Numbered from the stretch's first letter, positions 45,860 to 55,099 are shown. The stretch: 64,000 nt of DNA from Bog-473 sp963751335 (GCA_963751335.1 CAVVUB010000004.1:310001-374000), one strand, 5' to 3'. Notes: generated by a model not told the origin, from the letters alone. Translations and numbers: made by a program.

Positions 45860-47329
45860 ATGCTCGCATCTCTTGCGTCGGCCACCCTCAGCGGCGCCGT
45901 CGGGACTCCTGTGGCCGTCGAGGTCCACGTGTCCAACGGCCTGCCCGGTTTCACCGTCGTCGGCTTGCCCGACGCCGCCGTCCGCGAGTCCCGTGACCGG
46001 GTGCGTGCAGCGATCCTGTCCAGCGGCCTGTCGTGGCCGCTGCGGCGGGTGACGATCAACCTGGCGCCATCGGGAATCCGGAAGGGTGGCGCCGGACTCG
46101 ACCTCCCGATCGCCATCGGGCTCCTGGTAGCGATCGGTGAGCTCCCTCCTTCGTGCCTGGACGGTCGCGCCTTCTGTGGCGAATTGGGTCTGAACGGCTC
46201 GCTCCGTCATGTCCCCGGCATGGTCGCCCTGGCTGACGCCATGGCGCCGCTGAGCATGGTGGTGCCGCTCTGTGACGTGCGCGAGGCGATGCTCGTCCGC
46301 GGCGAATTCGTGAGCGGCGCTGGGACCCTGGCCGAGCTGGTCCAGGTGTTGCGAGGGCGCGGCCAATGGCCGGAGGCGCCCCCTCCAAGGAGGCACGCCG
46401 CACCACCTCAAGAGCCCGACTTGGCCGACGTCCGCGGACAGGCGCTCGGCCGCCGGGCCGTCGAGGTTGCGGCGGCCGGCCGCCACCACCTGCTCATGAT
46501 CGGCCCACCCGGCTCGGGGAAGACCATGCTCGCCGAACGGCTGCCCGGTCTCCTGCCGCCGCTGACGACCGAGGAGGCACTCGACGTGACCCGGATCCAC
46601 TCGGCGGCGGGCGGAGACGTCCCGTGTGGCGTGGTCTCGCATCGCCCACCATTTCGCGCGCCCCACCATCGGTCCTCCATCGTTTCCCTCGTGGGCGGTG
46701 GCAGCTGGTCCCTGCGTCCGGGGGAGGTCAGCCTGGCCAGTCACGGCGTGCTGTTTCTCGACGAACTCGGCGAATTCCCCGTGGCCGCCCTCGAGGCGCT
46801 TCGCCAGCCACTCGAGGAGGGCATCATCCGTGTCAGCCGCGCTGGTGGCACGGTGACCTTCCCGGCGAGATTCCTTCTCGTCGCTGCGATGAACCCGTGC
46901 CCCTGTGGTGAAGGGGTCTTCGAGGGCGCTTGCAACTGCAGCACGGTTGTCCGGGCCCGCTACACGAGGCGTCTCTCAGCGCCTCTCGTCGATCGATTCG
47001 ATCTTGTGGTGCCGCTCAGTCGGCCCGATCCCGACGACCTTCTCTCTGGAGATCCCGCAGAGTCGTCTCGTTCCGTGAAGGAACGAGTCGCCGCGGCGCA
47101 GGCACGCGTCGACGCCCGAGCCGGCAATGAGGGCGCAGCCATCTCGTCGGAGGCGAGCGCGCTGCTGGGTGCGAAACTTCGTTCGGGAGATTTGAGCGCC
47201 CGAGGCCTCCACAAGGTGTCCCGGGTCGCTCGTACGGTGGCCGCCTTGGCCGGTGACGACGTCGTCTCCTTCATGCATGTCTCCGAGGCACTCTCCCTGC
47301 GGGCGGCCCGAGCGGCGCTGGTCCCATGA
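45860..47329 (+). CDS. yifB: YifB/ComM family Mg-chelatase-like AAA+ ATPase
   Basis: A 489-residue ATPase. The N-terminal Lon-protease-like fold shows GTPVAVEVHVSNGLPGFTVV and INLAPSGIRKGGAGLDLPIA. The AAA core has Walker A MIGPPGSGKTMLAERLPGLL and Walker B GVLFLDELGEFPVAALEALR. The Cys segment MNPCPCGEGVFEGACNC is diagnostic for the family. ComM proteins act as branch-migration helicases in natural transformation. ATG at 45860 fits the family start; ATG at 45836 is an alternative. The stop overlaps dprA, its usual partner. Confidence 0.93.
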   Translation: MLASLASATLSGAVGTPVAVEVHVSNGLPGFTVVGLPDAAVRESRDRVRAAILSSGLSWPLRRVTINLAPSGIRKGGAGLDLPIAIGLLVAIGELPPSCLDGRAFCGELGLNGSLRHVPGMVALADAMAPLSMVVPLCDVREAMLVRGEFVSGAGTLAELVQVLRGRGQWPEAPPPRRHAAPPQEPDLADVRGQALGRRAVEVAAAGRHHLLMIGPPGSGKTMLAERLPGLLPPLTTEEALDVTRIHSAAGGDVPCGVVSHRPPFRAPHHRSSIVSLVGGGSWSLRPGEVSLASHGVLFLDELGEFPVAALEALRQPLEEGIIRVSRAGGTVTFPARFLLVAAMNPCPCGEGVFEGACNCSTVVRARYTRRLSAPLVDRFDLVVPLSRPDPDDLLSGDPAESSRSVKERVAAAQARVDARAGNEGAAISSEASALLGAKLRSGDLSARGLHKVSRVARTVAALAGDDVVSFMHVSEALSLRAARAALVP

Positions 47330-48396
47330 GCGTCGACTTGCCCGAACAGGCCTATGCCACCGCGCTGGCCGCCACCGCGAAGATTGGCCCGGCCACGTTG
47401 CGCCAGGCCCTGGGCCAGGACCGGCCCGCCGACGCGTGGCGCAAGCTCTGTGCCCCGCAAGGTGCGACCGAGCGCGAAGTCTTGGAGGTCTGGCAAATGC
47501 ACGCCGAGCGCGGCATTGCCGTCGTGCTGGCCGACGACGACGCCTACCCCGAGCGCCTCCGGCGCGACCCACAGGCTCCGGCCGTGCTGTTCTGTGTGGG
47601 CGATCCTCTGGCCCTGCACGCGCCGGCCACCGTGGCGCTGGTCGGCACCCGGGCACCGACGCGGTACGGGATCGGCGTCGCCGCGCAATTCGGCGCCGAT
47701 CTGGCAGCCGCCGGGGTCAGTGTCGTCTCGGGCCTCGCGCTCGGGATCGACGGCGCCGCCCACGAGGGCGCCTGCGGGGCCGGCGCTGCGCCCGTCGGCG
47801 TCGTGGCCGGAGGCCTGGACAAGCCGTACCCGGTACGGCACACCCGCCTGTGGCAGCGCGTGGCCGAGCACGGTGCCGTGGTGTCCGAGTCACCCGCTGG
47901 TGTTCGCACGGAGCGCTGGCGCTTTCCCGTCCGCAACCGGCTCCTGGCCGCCCTGAGTGATGTCGTCGTCGTGATCGAGAGCCGGCATCACGGGGGAGCC
48001 CGCCACACTGTCGACGCCGCGGCTGCCCTGGGCCTTCCGGTGGGCGCCGTGCCCGGATCGATCCGGAGCGCCACCTCGGAGGGCACCAACGCCCTCCTGG
48101 CCGACGGGGCCTTTCCGGCCTGTTCGACGGCCGACATCCTCGTCGCACTCTCCCTCGCCGGAGTTCGGGTCTCGCCGCCGGCCGGAATCGAGGCGTTCAC
48201 GGCTGGCTCGAACCGACGGAGCCCCGACCCGGGCGAGGATCGGGACCTCTACGAAGCCCTGTCCAGCGATCCGGCCTCCCTGGACGACCTGGTCCGGGTG
48301 ACGGGTCTCGACCTGCCCACCCTGTGCGGGGGACTGGAGCGCCTGGCCCAGGCTGGACTGGCGCATGACATCGGTGGATGGTGGCAGCGGGCCTAA
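47326..48396 (+). CDS. dprA: DNA-processing protein DprA
   Basis: Loads RecA on incoming single-stranded DNA. The 356-residue protein has an N-terminal helical domain and the Rossmann-like DprA core: VALVGTRAPTRYGIGVAAQF, VVSGLALGIDGAAHEGA, VVAGGLDKPYPVRH, FPVRNRLLAALSDVVVVIES and GSIRSATSEGTNALLADGA. A C-terminal winged helix (SLDDLVRVTGLDLPTLCGGL) follows. It is translationally coupled to yifB (ATGA). Together they suggest retained DNA-uptake or recombination ability; no com pilus genes are visible. Confidence 0.95.
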   Translation: MSVDLPEQAYATALAATAKIGPATLRQALGQDRPADAWRKLCAPQGATEREVLEVWQMHAERGIAVVLADDDAYPERLRRDPQAPAVLFCVGDPLALHAPATVALVGTRAPTRYGIGVAAQFGADLAAAGVSVVSGLALGIDGAAHEGACGAGAAPVGVVAGGLDKPYPVRHTRLWQRVAEHGAVVSESPAGVRTERWRFPVRNRLLAALSDVVVVIESRHHGGARHTVDAAAALGLPVGAVPGSIRSATSEGTNALLADGAFPACSTADILVALSLAGVRVSPPAGIEAFTAGSNRRSPDPGEDRDLYEALSSDPASLDDLVRVTGLDLPTLCGGLERLAQAGLAHDIGGWWQRA

Positions 48397-48944
48397 CCTG
48401 CCTCGCCGTGGAAGGGTGGTTCCTGCCGGGCGACGACGTGGTCGGGATGCGGGAGAGGGCCGTGGCGGCCGAGGACGAGGGAGTGGGTGCCCTGATCGTG
48501 CGTGAGGGGCCAGCCGGTGATCCCCTGGTCCTCGTCGGTGCACTGGCCTCCACCGTCTCCCAGGGGCTCCTGGGCGTCTGTGTCGGCCTCGACGGAACGG
48601 AGCGGCGCCATCCCACCGTGCTGGCCCGGGACATGACCTCGCTCGATCTCGTCTGCAGTGGCCGGTCTCTCCTCTGCTTCGCACCTCCCTTCGGACCGGC
48701 TCACCGCGAGGCCATCGCGCTGTGCCGGCAGATGTGGGAGGCCGGGACGGCGGCGAGCGAAGGACCGATCTACCCCGTGCCCGGTGCGGTGAACCGACCC
48801 CGGCCGGCGGCGCAGCACAGTCCCCGGCTCGCCCTCGACCTCACCACGGCGGGCGTCGAGGTACCTCCGGGGCTGACCGGGGCGGTCGACTACCTGCTCC
48901 GGCCCGGCCCGGGCCCCGACGTTTGCCTCTTGGAGCACCGGTGA
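48378..48944 (+). CDS. Short luciferase-like-fold (LLM-like) protein
   Basis: A 188-residue protein matching the first half of luciferase-family flavin or F420 oxidoreductases: RERAVAAEDEGVGALIVREG, DPLVLVGALASTVSQGLLGV, RRHPTVLARDMTSLDLVCSG, then CRQMWEAG. A normal LLM protein has about 300 residues; the C-terminal half of the barrel is missing and no frameshift is evident. It overlaps dprA by 19 bases if ATG 48378 is used (GTG 48408 is an alternative) and overlaps the acyltransferase start by four bases. It may be a non-catalytic subunit. Confidence 0.6.
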   Translation: MVAAGLTCLAVEGWFLPGDDVVGMRERAVAAEDEGVGALIVREGPAGDPLVLVGALASTVSQGLLGVCVGLDGTERRHPTVLARDMTSLDLVCSGRSLLCFAPPFGPAHREAIALCRQMWEAGTAASEGPIYPVPGAVNRPRPAAQHSPRLALDLTTAGVEVPPGLTGAVDYLLRPGPGPDVCLLEHR

Positions 48945-51106
48945 GCCTCGATGCGGTCGAGCTCGCGCACGCTCCGGTCACGGCGACCGAGACGACGGCG
49001 GTCACCGGCAGGCACCTGCCCGCGCTGAACGGGTTGCGCGGTGTGGCCGTCCTCGGTGTCGTGGCCTACCACCTCCAACTCGGTTGGGCCTCGGGCGGCT
49101 ACCTGGGCGTCGACCTGTTCTTCGTTCTCTCCGGTTTTCTCATCTCGACGCTGCTCCTCGAGGAGTGGGCCGGCTCCGGCCGGATCAATCTGGGAGCCTT
49201 CTGGGCCCGCCGGGCCAAGCGGTTGCTCCCCGCGCTGTTCTTGGTCGTCGCCGCGCTGGCCCTCTACCTGATCTTCAATGCGATCTTCGGCGCTCCGGGC
49301 GCCAACGGGCTGGTCGATCTCGCCGGGCTGCGGGGCGACGCCATCTGGACGCTGCTCTACGCCAACAACTGGCACCTGGTGTACGCCCATCAGTCCTACT
49401 TCGCGCAGTTCTCGACGCCCTCGCCCCTGCAGCACACGTGGTCGCTGGCCATCGAGGAGCAGTTCTACCTGGTGTGGCCCCTGGTGCTCCTGCTCCTGCT
49501 CCGCGTGGCCCGTGGCGTCTGGCGGCGGACGGGAATGATCATCACGGTCACGCTCGGGGTGCTCTCCTCGGTCCTCATGGCGGTGCTCTTCAACCCCGGC
49601 GTCGACCCCTCGAGGATCTACTACGGCACCGACACCCGTCTCTTCGATCTGATGGCCGGGGCCACGCTCGCCTTCGTGGCCGCCTCCCGACCGCAGCCCA
49701 GTCGGCGGTCCCGTCGCACGCTGCATTCGGTCGGACCGCTGGCGGCCATTGCTCTTGCGGTGTTCTGGGTGACCTCGGGGACGCCGGGAGGACTGCCGAG
49801 GAACTTCATGTTCGAGGGTGGTTTTCTGCTCTGTGCGGGTCTGGCCGCCCTCGTCGTGGCGGATGCCCGACTCGTCCAACCGGGCGGCTTTGCCCGTCTG
49901 CTGGCCGCCCGACCGCTGCATTTCTTGGGAACGATCTCCTACGGCATCTACCTGTGGCACTGGCCGGTGATCGTGTACCTCACGGGCCAGAGAACCGGTC
50001 TCTCACAATGGCCGCTCGACCTCTTGCGGATCGCGGTCACGCTGGCTCTCGCGACCGCCAGCTACTACCTGGTGGAGCGACCCGTCCGCCTGGCCCGTCT
50101 GCACGGCTGGGTGCGCTGGTCGGTGGCGCCCGCGGCCGGTGTCGCCACGGCCGTCCTCATCGTGGTGGCCACCTTCCCGGCCGTCGCCGACCCCTCCGCT
50201 GTCGCCCGTACGTCACATCTCGCCGCCCAGTCCGGCCAGACCGCACAGTCCGGCCAGTCCGGCCAGACCGGCCAGACCGTGCCCGGCGCCGGTGGGTACC
50301 AGGGCCAGACGCCGATCCATCTCACCACCGCACCGACCGCGGCCGACCCACTGCGCGTCATGCTCCTGGGCGACTCGGTGATGCACGACGCCGCGTTCGG
50401 GATCACCGCAGCCCTCAGCGCGACGGGCGAGGCGACGGTCGCCATTCGCACCATTGATGGTTTCGGGTTGACCACCTCGCTCAATTGGCCCACCTCCATT
50501 CCCAATCTCATCCAGGGGGCCCAGGCCCAGATCATCGTGGCCTCCTGGAGCTGGGACATGTTCGGACCGACCAGGCCCAACGCCCTCCACCAACCGGCCC
50601 AGTACACGCAACTCCTCCGGCGGGCCGTCGCCACGATGTTGACGCCGGGCAACGGGGTGGAAGGTGTGATCTTCACCCAATTCCCCGAACCGGTGAACGT
50701 GTCGGCCGCCGACATAGCCAATCCCGCGCTGAACAAGGAGCGCCGTGCCGGCGTCATCGCCTGGAACAACATCGCGAGGAAGATGACGACGTACTTCCCT
50801 GGGCGGGTGATGTACCTGCCGATCGCCGGTTCGCTCATGCTCGACGGCGATCGCTTCTCGACGTGGCTGCCTCCCGAAGGTGATCCCGACGCACCGAAAG
50901 ATCAGTGGATCCGCGTCCGCAAGCTGGACGACGTGCACCTCTGCGCCGAAGGGAGCGCTCGCTACGCCAACGCGCTGCTGGCCGACATGACCGATGTGTT
51001 CAAGCTGGCGCCCGCCCAGGGTGACTGGACCCAGGGGTCGTGGGTGTCCGATCCCGACTACAACGATCCGCCGGGCTCGTGCCCCGACGACCACCCGCCC
51101 GGATAG
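48941..51106 (+). CDS. Acyltransferase-3 / SGNH fusion (OafA-like)
   Basis: A 721-residue membrane enzyme that acylates cell-surface glycans. Residues 27-390 hold the acyltransferase-3 domain with about ten spans: LPALNGLRGVAVLGVVAYH, the catalytic-type HTWSLAIEEQFYLVWP, LFDLMAGATLAF and SYGIYLWHWPVIVYL. An eleventh span leads to a low-complexity Gln/Ser/Gly linker. An extracellular SGNH hydrolase domain follows, with block I VMLLGDSVMHDAAFG (about residue 475) and block V DDVHLCAEGSARYA (about 665). GTG at 48941 is coupled to the upstream gene. Confidence 0.9.
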   Translation: MSLDAVELAHAPVTATETTAVTGRHLPALNGLRGVAVLGVVAYHLQLGWASGGYLGVDLFFVLSGFLISTLLLEEWAGSGRINLGAFWARRAKRLLPALFLVVAALALYLIFNAIFGAPGANGLVDLAGLRGDAIWTLLYANNWHLVYAHQSYFAQFSTPSPLQHTWSLAIEEQFYLVWPLVLLLLLRVARGVWRRTGMIITVTLGVLSSVLMAVLFNPGVDPSRIYYGTDTRLFDLMAGATLAFVAASRPQPSRRSRRTLHSVGPLAAIALAVFWVTSGTPGGLPRNFMFEGGFLLCAGLAALVVADARLVQPGGFARLLAARPLHFLGTISYGIYLWHWPVIVYLTGQRTGLSQWPLDLLRIAVTLALATASYYLVERPVRLARLHGWVRWSVAPAAGVATAVLIVVATFPAVADPSAVARTSHLAAQSGQTAQSGQSGQTGQTVPGAGGYQGQTPIHLTTAPTAADPLRVMLLGDSVMHDAAFGITAALSATGEATVAIRTIDGFGLTTSLNWPTSIPNLIQGAQAQIIVASWSWDMFGPTRPNALHQPAQYTQLLRRAVATMLTPGNGVEGVIFTQFPEPVNVSAADIANPALNKERRAGVIAWNNIARKMTTYFPGRVMYLPIAGSLMLDGDRFSTWLPPEGDPDAPKDQWIRVRKLDDVHLCAEGSARYANALLADMTDVFKLAPAQGDWTQGSWVSDPDYNDPPGSCPDDHPPG

Positions 51107-51183
51107 CCGCCGCGACCGACCCGACAAGGCCTGCAACCCCGGACCCGCTGGGGGTCTCGGCCGGGACCGGGCAGACTGGCGCC

Positions 51184-51960
51184 GTGAGCGAGGCAGTCAC
51201 CTTCCAACTCGATGGCCACGTGGCCACCATCACCTACAACCGACCCGATGCGCTCAACGCCATCAACTCGGAGGTGCGGCGTGACCTGAACGCCGCCTTC
51301 GCCCGCTTCCGCGACGACGAGGACGCCTGGGTGGCCATCGTGACGGGGGCGGGGCGGGCCTTCTGTGCCGGCGGCGATCTCCGCGACGGGGCGGGAGCGA
51401 CCGGTGCGTTCGCAGGCACGTTCTGGGAGAAGCCGACCATGAATTCGTTCGAGAGTGGCTGGGAGGTGTTCAAGCCGGTCATCGCCGCGGTGAACGGCTA
51501 CTGCCTCGGCTACGGCCTCACGCTGGCCACCTGGTGCGACTTCGTCCTGGCCAGCGACCGGGCCGAGTTCGGGCTGCCCGAGGTGAACCTCGGCGTCCCC
51601 GCCGTCGTGGCCTCCATACGTCTGCCCCAGCGCCTCAATTGGGCCGACGCCATGGAGCTGCTGCTCACCGGCGAGCGCATCGGCGCGGCGCGGGCTCTCG
51701 AAATGGGCCTGGTCTGGAGGGTCGTCCCGCACGAGCTGCTCCTCGAGGAGGCCCATGCGTTGGCCGCCCGCCTGCTCGGGGGAGCGCCCCTGGCCCAGCG
51801 GGTCATGAAGGAGATGGCGATGCGGACCCGCCATATGCCGATGCTCGAAGCCATTCGTTTCGGCGAGACCATGCGGCTCGTCGCCGGCAGGACCCGAGAT
51901 GCCGCCGAGGGCGCCCGGGCCGCGGCGGAACGCCGCCCGCCCCGCTGGACCGGGACCTGA
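51184..51960 (+). CDS. Enoyl-CoA hydratase/isomerase family protein
   Basis: A 258-residue crotonase-family enzyme. The oxyanion-hole segments are VTGAGRAFCAGGDLRDGAGA and VNGYCLGYGLTLATWCDFVL. The catalytic region is FGLPEVNLGVPAVVASIRLP, with the Glu normally found in hydratases (GLPEV). It starts with GTG at 51184. The substrate acyl chain cannot be inferred. It is a different paralogue from the one at 33819, which lacks this Glu. Confidence 0.9.
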   Translation: MSEAVTFQLDGHVATITYNRPDALNAINSEVRRDLNAAFARFRDDEDAWVAIVTGAGRAFCAGGDLRDGAGATGAFAGTFWEKPTMNSFESGWEVFKPVIAAVNGYCLGYGLTLATWCDFVLASDRAEFGLPEVNLGVPAVVASIRLPQRLNWADAMELLLTGERIGAARALEMGLVWRVVPHELLLEEAHALAARLLGGAPLAQRVMKEMAMRTRHMPMLEAIRFGETMRLVAGRTRDAAEGARAAAERRPPRWTGT

Positions 51961-52033
51961 AAGCCGTACCCCGGTCCGTCAGGGCAGTCGACGCGGGAAT
52001 CGACCGACGCCACCGGTCCTAAGCTGACTCGCC

Positions 52034-53422
52034 GTGACCGAGACACGGGTGGAAAGCGACAGCATGGGGGAGATCGACGTCCCCTCCGACCGGTACTGGG
52101 GCGCTCAGACGCAGCGCTCGCTGCACCATTTCGACATCAGCACCGAGACGATGCCCAAGCCCCTGATCCGGGCCTTCGGCATCCTCAAGGGTTCCGCCGC
52201 CAGGGTGAACCTGGCCATCGGCAAGATGCCCGACGACAAGGCGGCTCTTATCGAGCAGGCGGCGGCCGAGGTGGCCAAGGGTGCTCTCGACGACCAATTC
52301 CCGTTGCGCATCTGGCAGACGGGCAGCGGCACCCAAACCAACATGAACGCCAACGAGGTCATCTCCAACCGGGCCATCGAGCTGGCCGGCGGCGTGATGG
52401 GCTCCAAGAAGCCGATCCACCCGAACGACGACGTGAACATGTCCCAGTCGTCGAACGACACCTTTCCGACCGCCATGCACATCGCGGCCGCCGAGGAGAT
52501 CGTGCACCGCCTTCTTCCCTCGGTCACCGAGCTCCGCAACGCATTGCACGAGAAGGAGGTTGCCTACGCCGACGTGACGAAGATCGGGCGGACCCACCTC
52601 ATGGACGCCGTGCCCCTGACCCTCGGCCAGGAGTTCTCCGGATACGTGGCCCAGCTCAGCGCCGACATCGACCGCGTCGGGCTGACGTTGCCCGGCCTCT
52701 ACGAACTGGCGCTCGGCGGCAGCGCCGTGGGCACCGGCCTCAACACCCACCCCGAGTTCGCCGACCGGGTGGCCCAGGCCATCGCCGAGGCCACCGCCCT
52801 GCCCTTCGTCTCGGCACCGAACAAGTTCGCCGCCCTGGCCGCCCACGATGCCCTGCTCTTCACCCACGGTGCCCTGCGCACACTGGCCGCCTCACTCATG
52901 AAGATCGCCGATGACCTGCGCTGGCTCGGCTCGGGCCCCCGCAGTGGCCTGGGCGAGTTGATGCTGCCCGAGAACGAGCCGGGATCGTCCATCATGCCGG
53001 GCAAGGTCAACCCCACCCAGAGCGAGGCTCTGATCATGGTGGGCATCCAGGTCATTGCGAACGACGTCGCCGTGACGACCGCCGGCAGCCGGGGCAATCT
53101 CGAGCTGAACGTGTGCAAGCCGGTCATCGCCTACAACGTCATGCAGTCGATCGCCCTCATGACCGACGCCAGCCGGGCCTTCCGCGAGTTCTGTGTCGAG
53201 GGTCTCCAGCCCGACTACGAGCAGATCGACCGGCACCTGCGCAACTCGCTCATGCTGGTCACCGCTCTCAACCCGATCATCGGCTACGACAACACGGCGA
53301 AGGTGGCCAAGAAGGCGCACAAGGAACGGACGACGCTGCGCGAGGCCGCCCTCGAGCTCGGCCTGCTCACGGGCCCGCAGTTCGACGAGGTCGTGCGCCC
53401 CGAGGACATGACCCACCCGTGA
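52034..53422 (+). CDS. fumC: Class II fumarate hydratase
   Basis: Interconverts fumarate and L-malate in the TCA cycle; homotetrameric and iron-independent. The 462 residues include RYWGAQTQRSLHHFDI, the substrate block GSGTQTNMNANEVISNRA, HPNDDVNMSQSSNDTFPTAM, TKIGRTHLMDAVPLTLGQE and the superfamily signature GSSIMPGKVNPTQSEAL (about residue 316). GTG at 52034. The GTG of the pterin dehydratase overlaps its stop. Confidence 0.96.
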   Translation: MTETRVESDSMGEIDVPSDRYWGAQTQRSLHHFDISTETMPKPLIRAFGILKGSAARVNLAIGKMPDDKAALIEQAAAEVAKGALDDQFPLRIWQTGSGTQTNMNANEVISNRAIELAGGVMGSKKPIHPNDDVNMSQSSNDTFPTAMHIAAAEEIVHRLLPSVTELRNALHEKEVAYADVTKIGRTHLMDAVPLTLGQEFSGYVAQLSADIDRVGLTLPGLYELALGGSAVGTGLNTHPEFADRVAQAIAEATALPFVSAPNKFAALAAHDALLFTHGALRTLAASLMKIADDLRWLGSGPRSGLGELMLPENEPGSSIMPGKVNPTQSEALIMVGIQVIANDVAVTTAGSRGNLELNVCKPVIAYNVMQSIALMTDASRAFREFCVEGLQPDYEQIDRHLRNSLMLVTALNPIIGYDNTAKVAKKAHKERTTLREAALELGLLTGPQFDEVVRPEDMTHP

Positions 53423-53733
53423 GCGAGCCCCTCCTCACCCACGACGACATCGACCAGGCCCTGGCCGACCAGCACATCAGCTGGACCCGGGAGGACGACG
53501 AGCTCAGGACCACGGTCAAGCTGCACGACTTCGCGGCCGCTCTCCACTTCGTCAACGCCGTCGGCGCGGCGGCCGAGGCGGCCAACCATCACCCCGACAT
53601 CGACATCCGGTGGAACACGGTGCACCTCACCCTGAGCACACACGACTCGGGGGGCCTGACCCTGCTGGACCTGGCCCTCGCCTCCGCCATCGACCGTCTG
53701 CGACCCGACCTCCGGGAGGACGACGAAAGCTAG
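53419..53733 (+). CDS. Pterin-4a-carbinolamine dehydratase
   Basis: A 104-residue enzyme that dehydrates 4a-hydroxytetrahydropterin. The family motif is complete: AAEAANHHPDIDIRWNTVHL followed by TLSTHDSGGLTLLDLALA (HHPxxxxxxxxVxxxxxTHxxGGLTxxD). GTG at 53419 overlaps the fumC stop. No aromatic amino-acid hydroxylase is nearby; in such genomes these proteins may serve molybdopterin or other pterin metabolism. Its stop shares CTAG (53730-53733) with the convergent phosphatase. Confidence 0.9.
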   Translation: MSEPLLTHDDIDQALADQHISWTREDDELRTTVKLHDFAAALHFVNAVGAAAEAANHHPDIDIRWNTVHLTLSTHDSGGLTLLDLALASAIDRLRPDLREDDES

Positions 53734-54488
53734 TGGGGGGCCGAAATCGGCTCCAGCAGTGCGGCCCGCAGCCCCGCCACCACGCTGGGCCCGGCACCGA
53801 TGCTCGCTACGTAGCGCTCCACCGAGCCGTAGTGCTCGTGCACATACGAGAGGAGCGTGCGCATCTTGGCCGGGTCGGCCGAGAACACCCCCTCGATGCT
53901 GTTGAGCAGGTCTGCGCTGTCGGGGTACTTGCGGACGATCTTCTCCTTCAGGCCGCCCATGGCCTCCTGGCTGAGTGCGTAGTCGGCCACCACCGTCTCT
54001 TCGGGTATACCGAGAAGTGAGAGCACGATGGCCGAGAGAAGCCCGGTCCGGTCCTTGCCCGCCGTGCAGTGGAAGACCGCCGGCAGGGCGTGGGGGTCCG
54101 AGAGCACCTCGAGGGCCTGACGGATCTCGGTGCGGGCATTGTCCAACATGTCGAGGTACTGCCCCTCGAGCAGGTCGGGCCGCCGGTCGAACTCCTCGGG
54201 GTCCGGGATCGTCTCGATGAAGGGGATGTGGTGGTACTCGACCGGGTGCGCCACGATGTCGAACTGCCCCCGCTCCCGCTCGTCGTGGGCGCGCAGGTCG
54301 ACGACGGTGCGGATACCCAGGTCCCGCAGGACGGTGTAGTCACCCACGGTCAGCTCGCCCAGACCGTCGGCCCGGAAGAGCGTGCGCCAGCGGGTGATCG
54401 ACGCGCCAGATTCGGTGAGGTACCCGCCGAGGTCGCGGAAGTTCACCGCTCCGTCGAGGATGATCCGGCGTTCGAAGGTGTCAGTCAC
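53730..54488 (-). CDS. Tyrosine-protein phosphatase (PTP/DSP fold)
   Basis: A 252-residue protein with the phosphatase loop VFHCTAGKDRTGLLSAIVLS (Cys at about residue 140) and the N-terminal family block RRIILDGAVNFRDLGGYLTE. These place it with the MptpB/IphP-type tyrosine and lipid phosphatases. ADYALSQEAM and LRTLLSYVHEHYGS are usual C-terminal helices. No signal peptide is seen. Physiological substrates are unknown; MptpB-like enzymes can also act on phosphoinositides. Confidence 0.88.
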   Translation of the reverse strand: MTDTFERRIILDGAVNFRDLGGYLTESGASITRWRTLFRADGLGELTVGDYTVLRDLGIRTVVDLRAHDERERGQFDIVAHPVEYHHIPFIETIPDPEEFDRRPDLLEGQYLDMLDNARTEIRQALEVLSDPHALPAVFHCTAGKDRTGLLSAIVLSLLGIPEETVVADYALSQEAMGGLKEKIVRKYPDSADLLNSIEGVFSADPAKMRTLLSYVHEHYGSVERYVASIGAGPSVVAGLRAALLEPISAPH

Positions 54489-54501
54489 GAGGTAGAGGCA
54501 G

Positions 54502-55074
54502 TCAGGAGACGGGCGTGTCCCACATGGGAAACCAACGGGTCAGGTCTTGTTCTACCGGAAGGTCCGCCCCGACCATGCTCCGGATGCGCAGCTCCAGTTC
54601 AGTGTCGCGCCGCTCCTTGGCGGCGTCCACCGGTGCGAAGGGGTAGAAGGTGCCCCGCTTGAACAGGTAGACCAGCCGGAAGGGCTTGGCGTCGCTCCCC
54701 GCATCGGGTCCGGGCACGAAACCGAAGACCGAGGCCAGGAGCTGGGGACCCCAGCCGTTGTCCTGCAGCGTCGAGTTGGCCATGTGCACCTTGGTCACCA
54801 GCTCGTCGATCTCGGGGTCGTCGAGCAGCAGCCAGCCGTAGTCGAACGAGTCGACGGCCTGGCCGAAGCCGTCGCCGACCAGCTCGGCCACCTCCTTCTG
54901 GGCGTCCGCCGCCGCCTGCCCCGGCGGTGGCTTCCAGCAGACGCCGGCGTGACCCGACGACACCAGGCCGCCTGCGCTCTGCAGGGTCAGGGCGGCGGTG
55001 GGCAGGGAGAACAGCGCGTCCAGGTTGGCCCGCACGGGCTTGGACCGTCCCAGGATGGTGTCGAGGAGCCCCAT
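54502..55074 (-). CDS. pspAB: PspA-associated protein PspAB
   Basis: A 190-residue protein (MGLLDTILGRSKPVRANLDA, GLVSSGHAGVCWKPPPGQ, DSFDYGWLLLDDPEIDELVT, RLVYLFKRGTFYPFAPVD). Its pattern and its place third after pspA and htpX match the actinobacterial PspAB family. It is thought to modulate the phage-shock-type membrane stress response; biochemical activity is unknown. It lies 25 bases downstream of htpX. Confidence 0.85.
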   Translation of the reverse strand: MGLLDTILGRSKPVRANLDALFSLPTAALTLQSAGGLVSSGHAGVCWKPPPGQAAADAQKEVAELVGDGFGQAVDSFDYGWLLLDDPEIDELVTKVHMANSTLQDNGWGPQLLASVFGFVPGPDAGSDAKPFRLVYLFKRGTFYPFAPVDAAKERRDTELELRIRSMVGADLPVEQDLTRWFPMWDTPVS

Positions 55075-55099
55075 GGCCGCCGTGCCGAGCGAGCCGGGT

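Noticed and set aside
48722..48940. Extended N-terminus for the acyltransferase
   Set aside because: It is an out-of-frame reading of the LLM-like gene. GTG at 48941 overlaps that gene's stop and leads directly into the conserved acyltransferase start.
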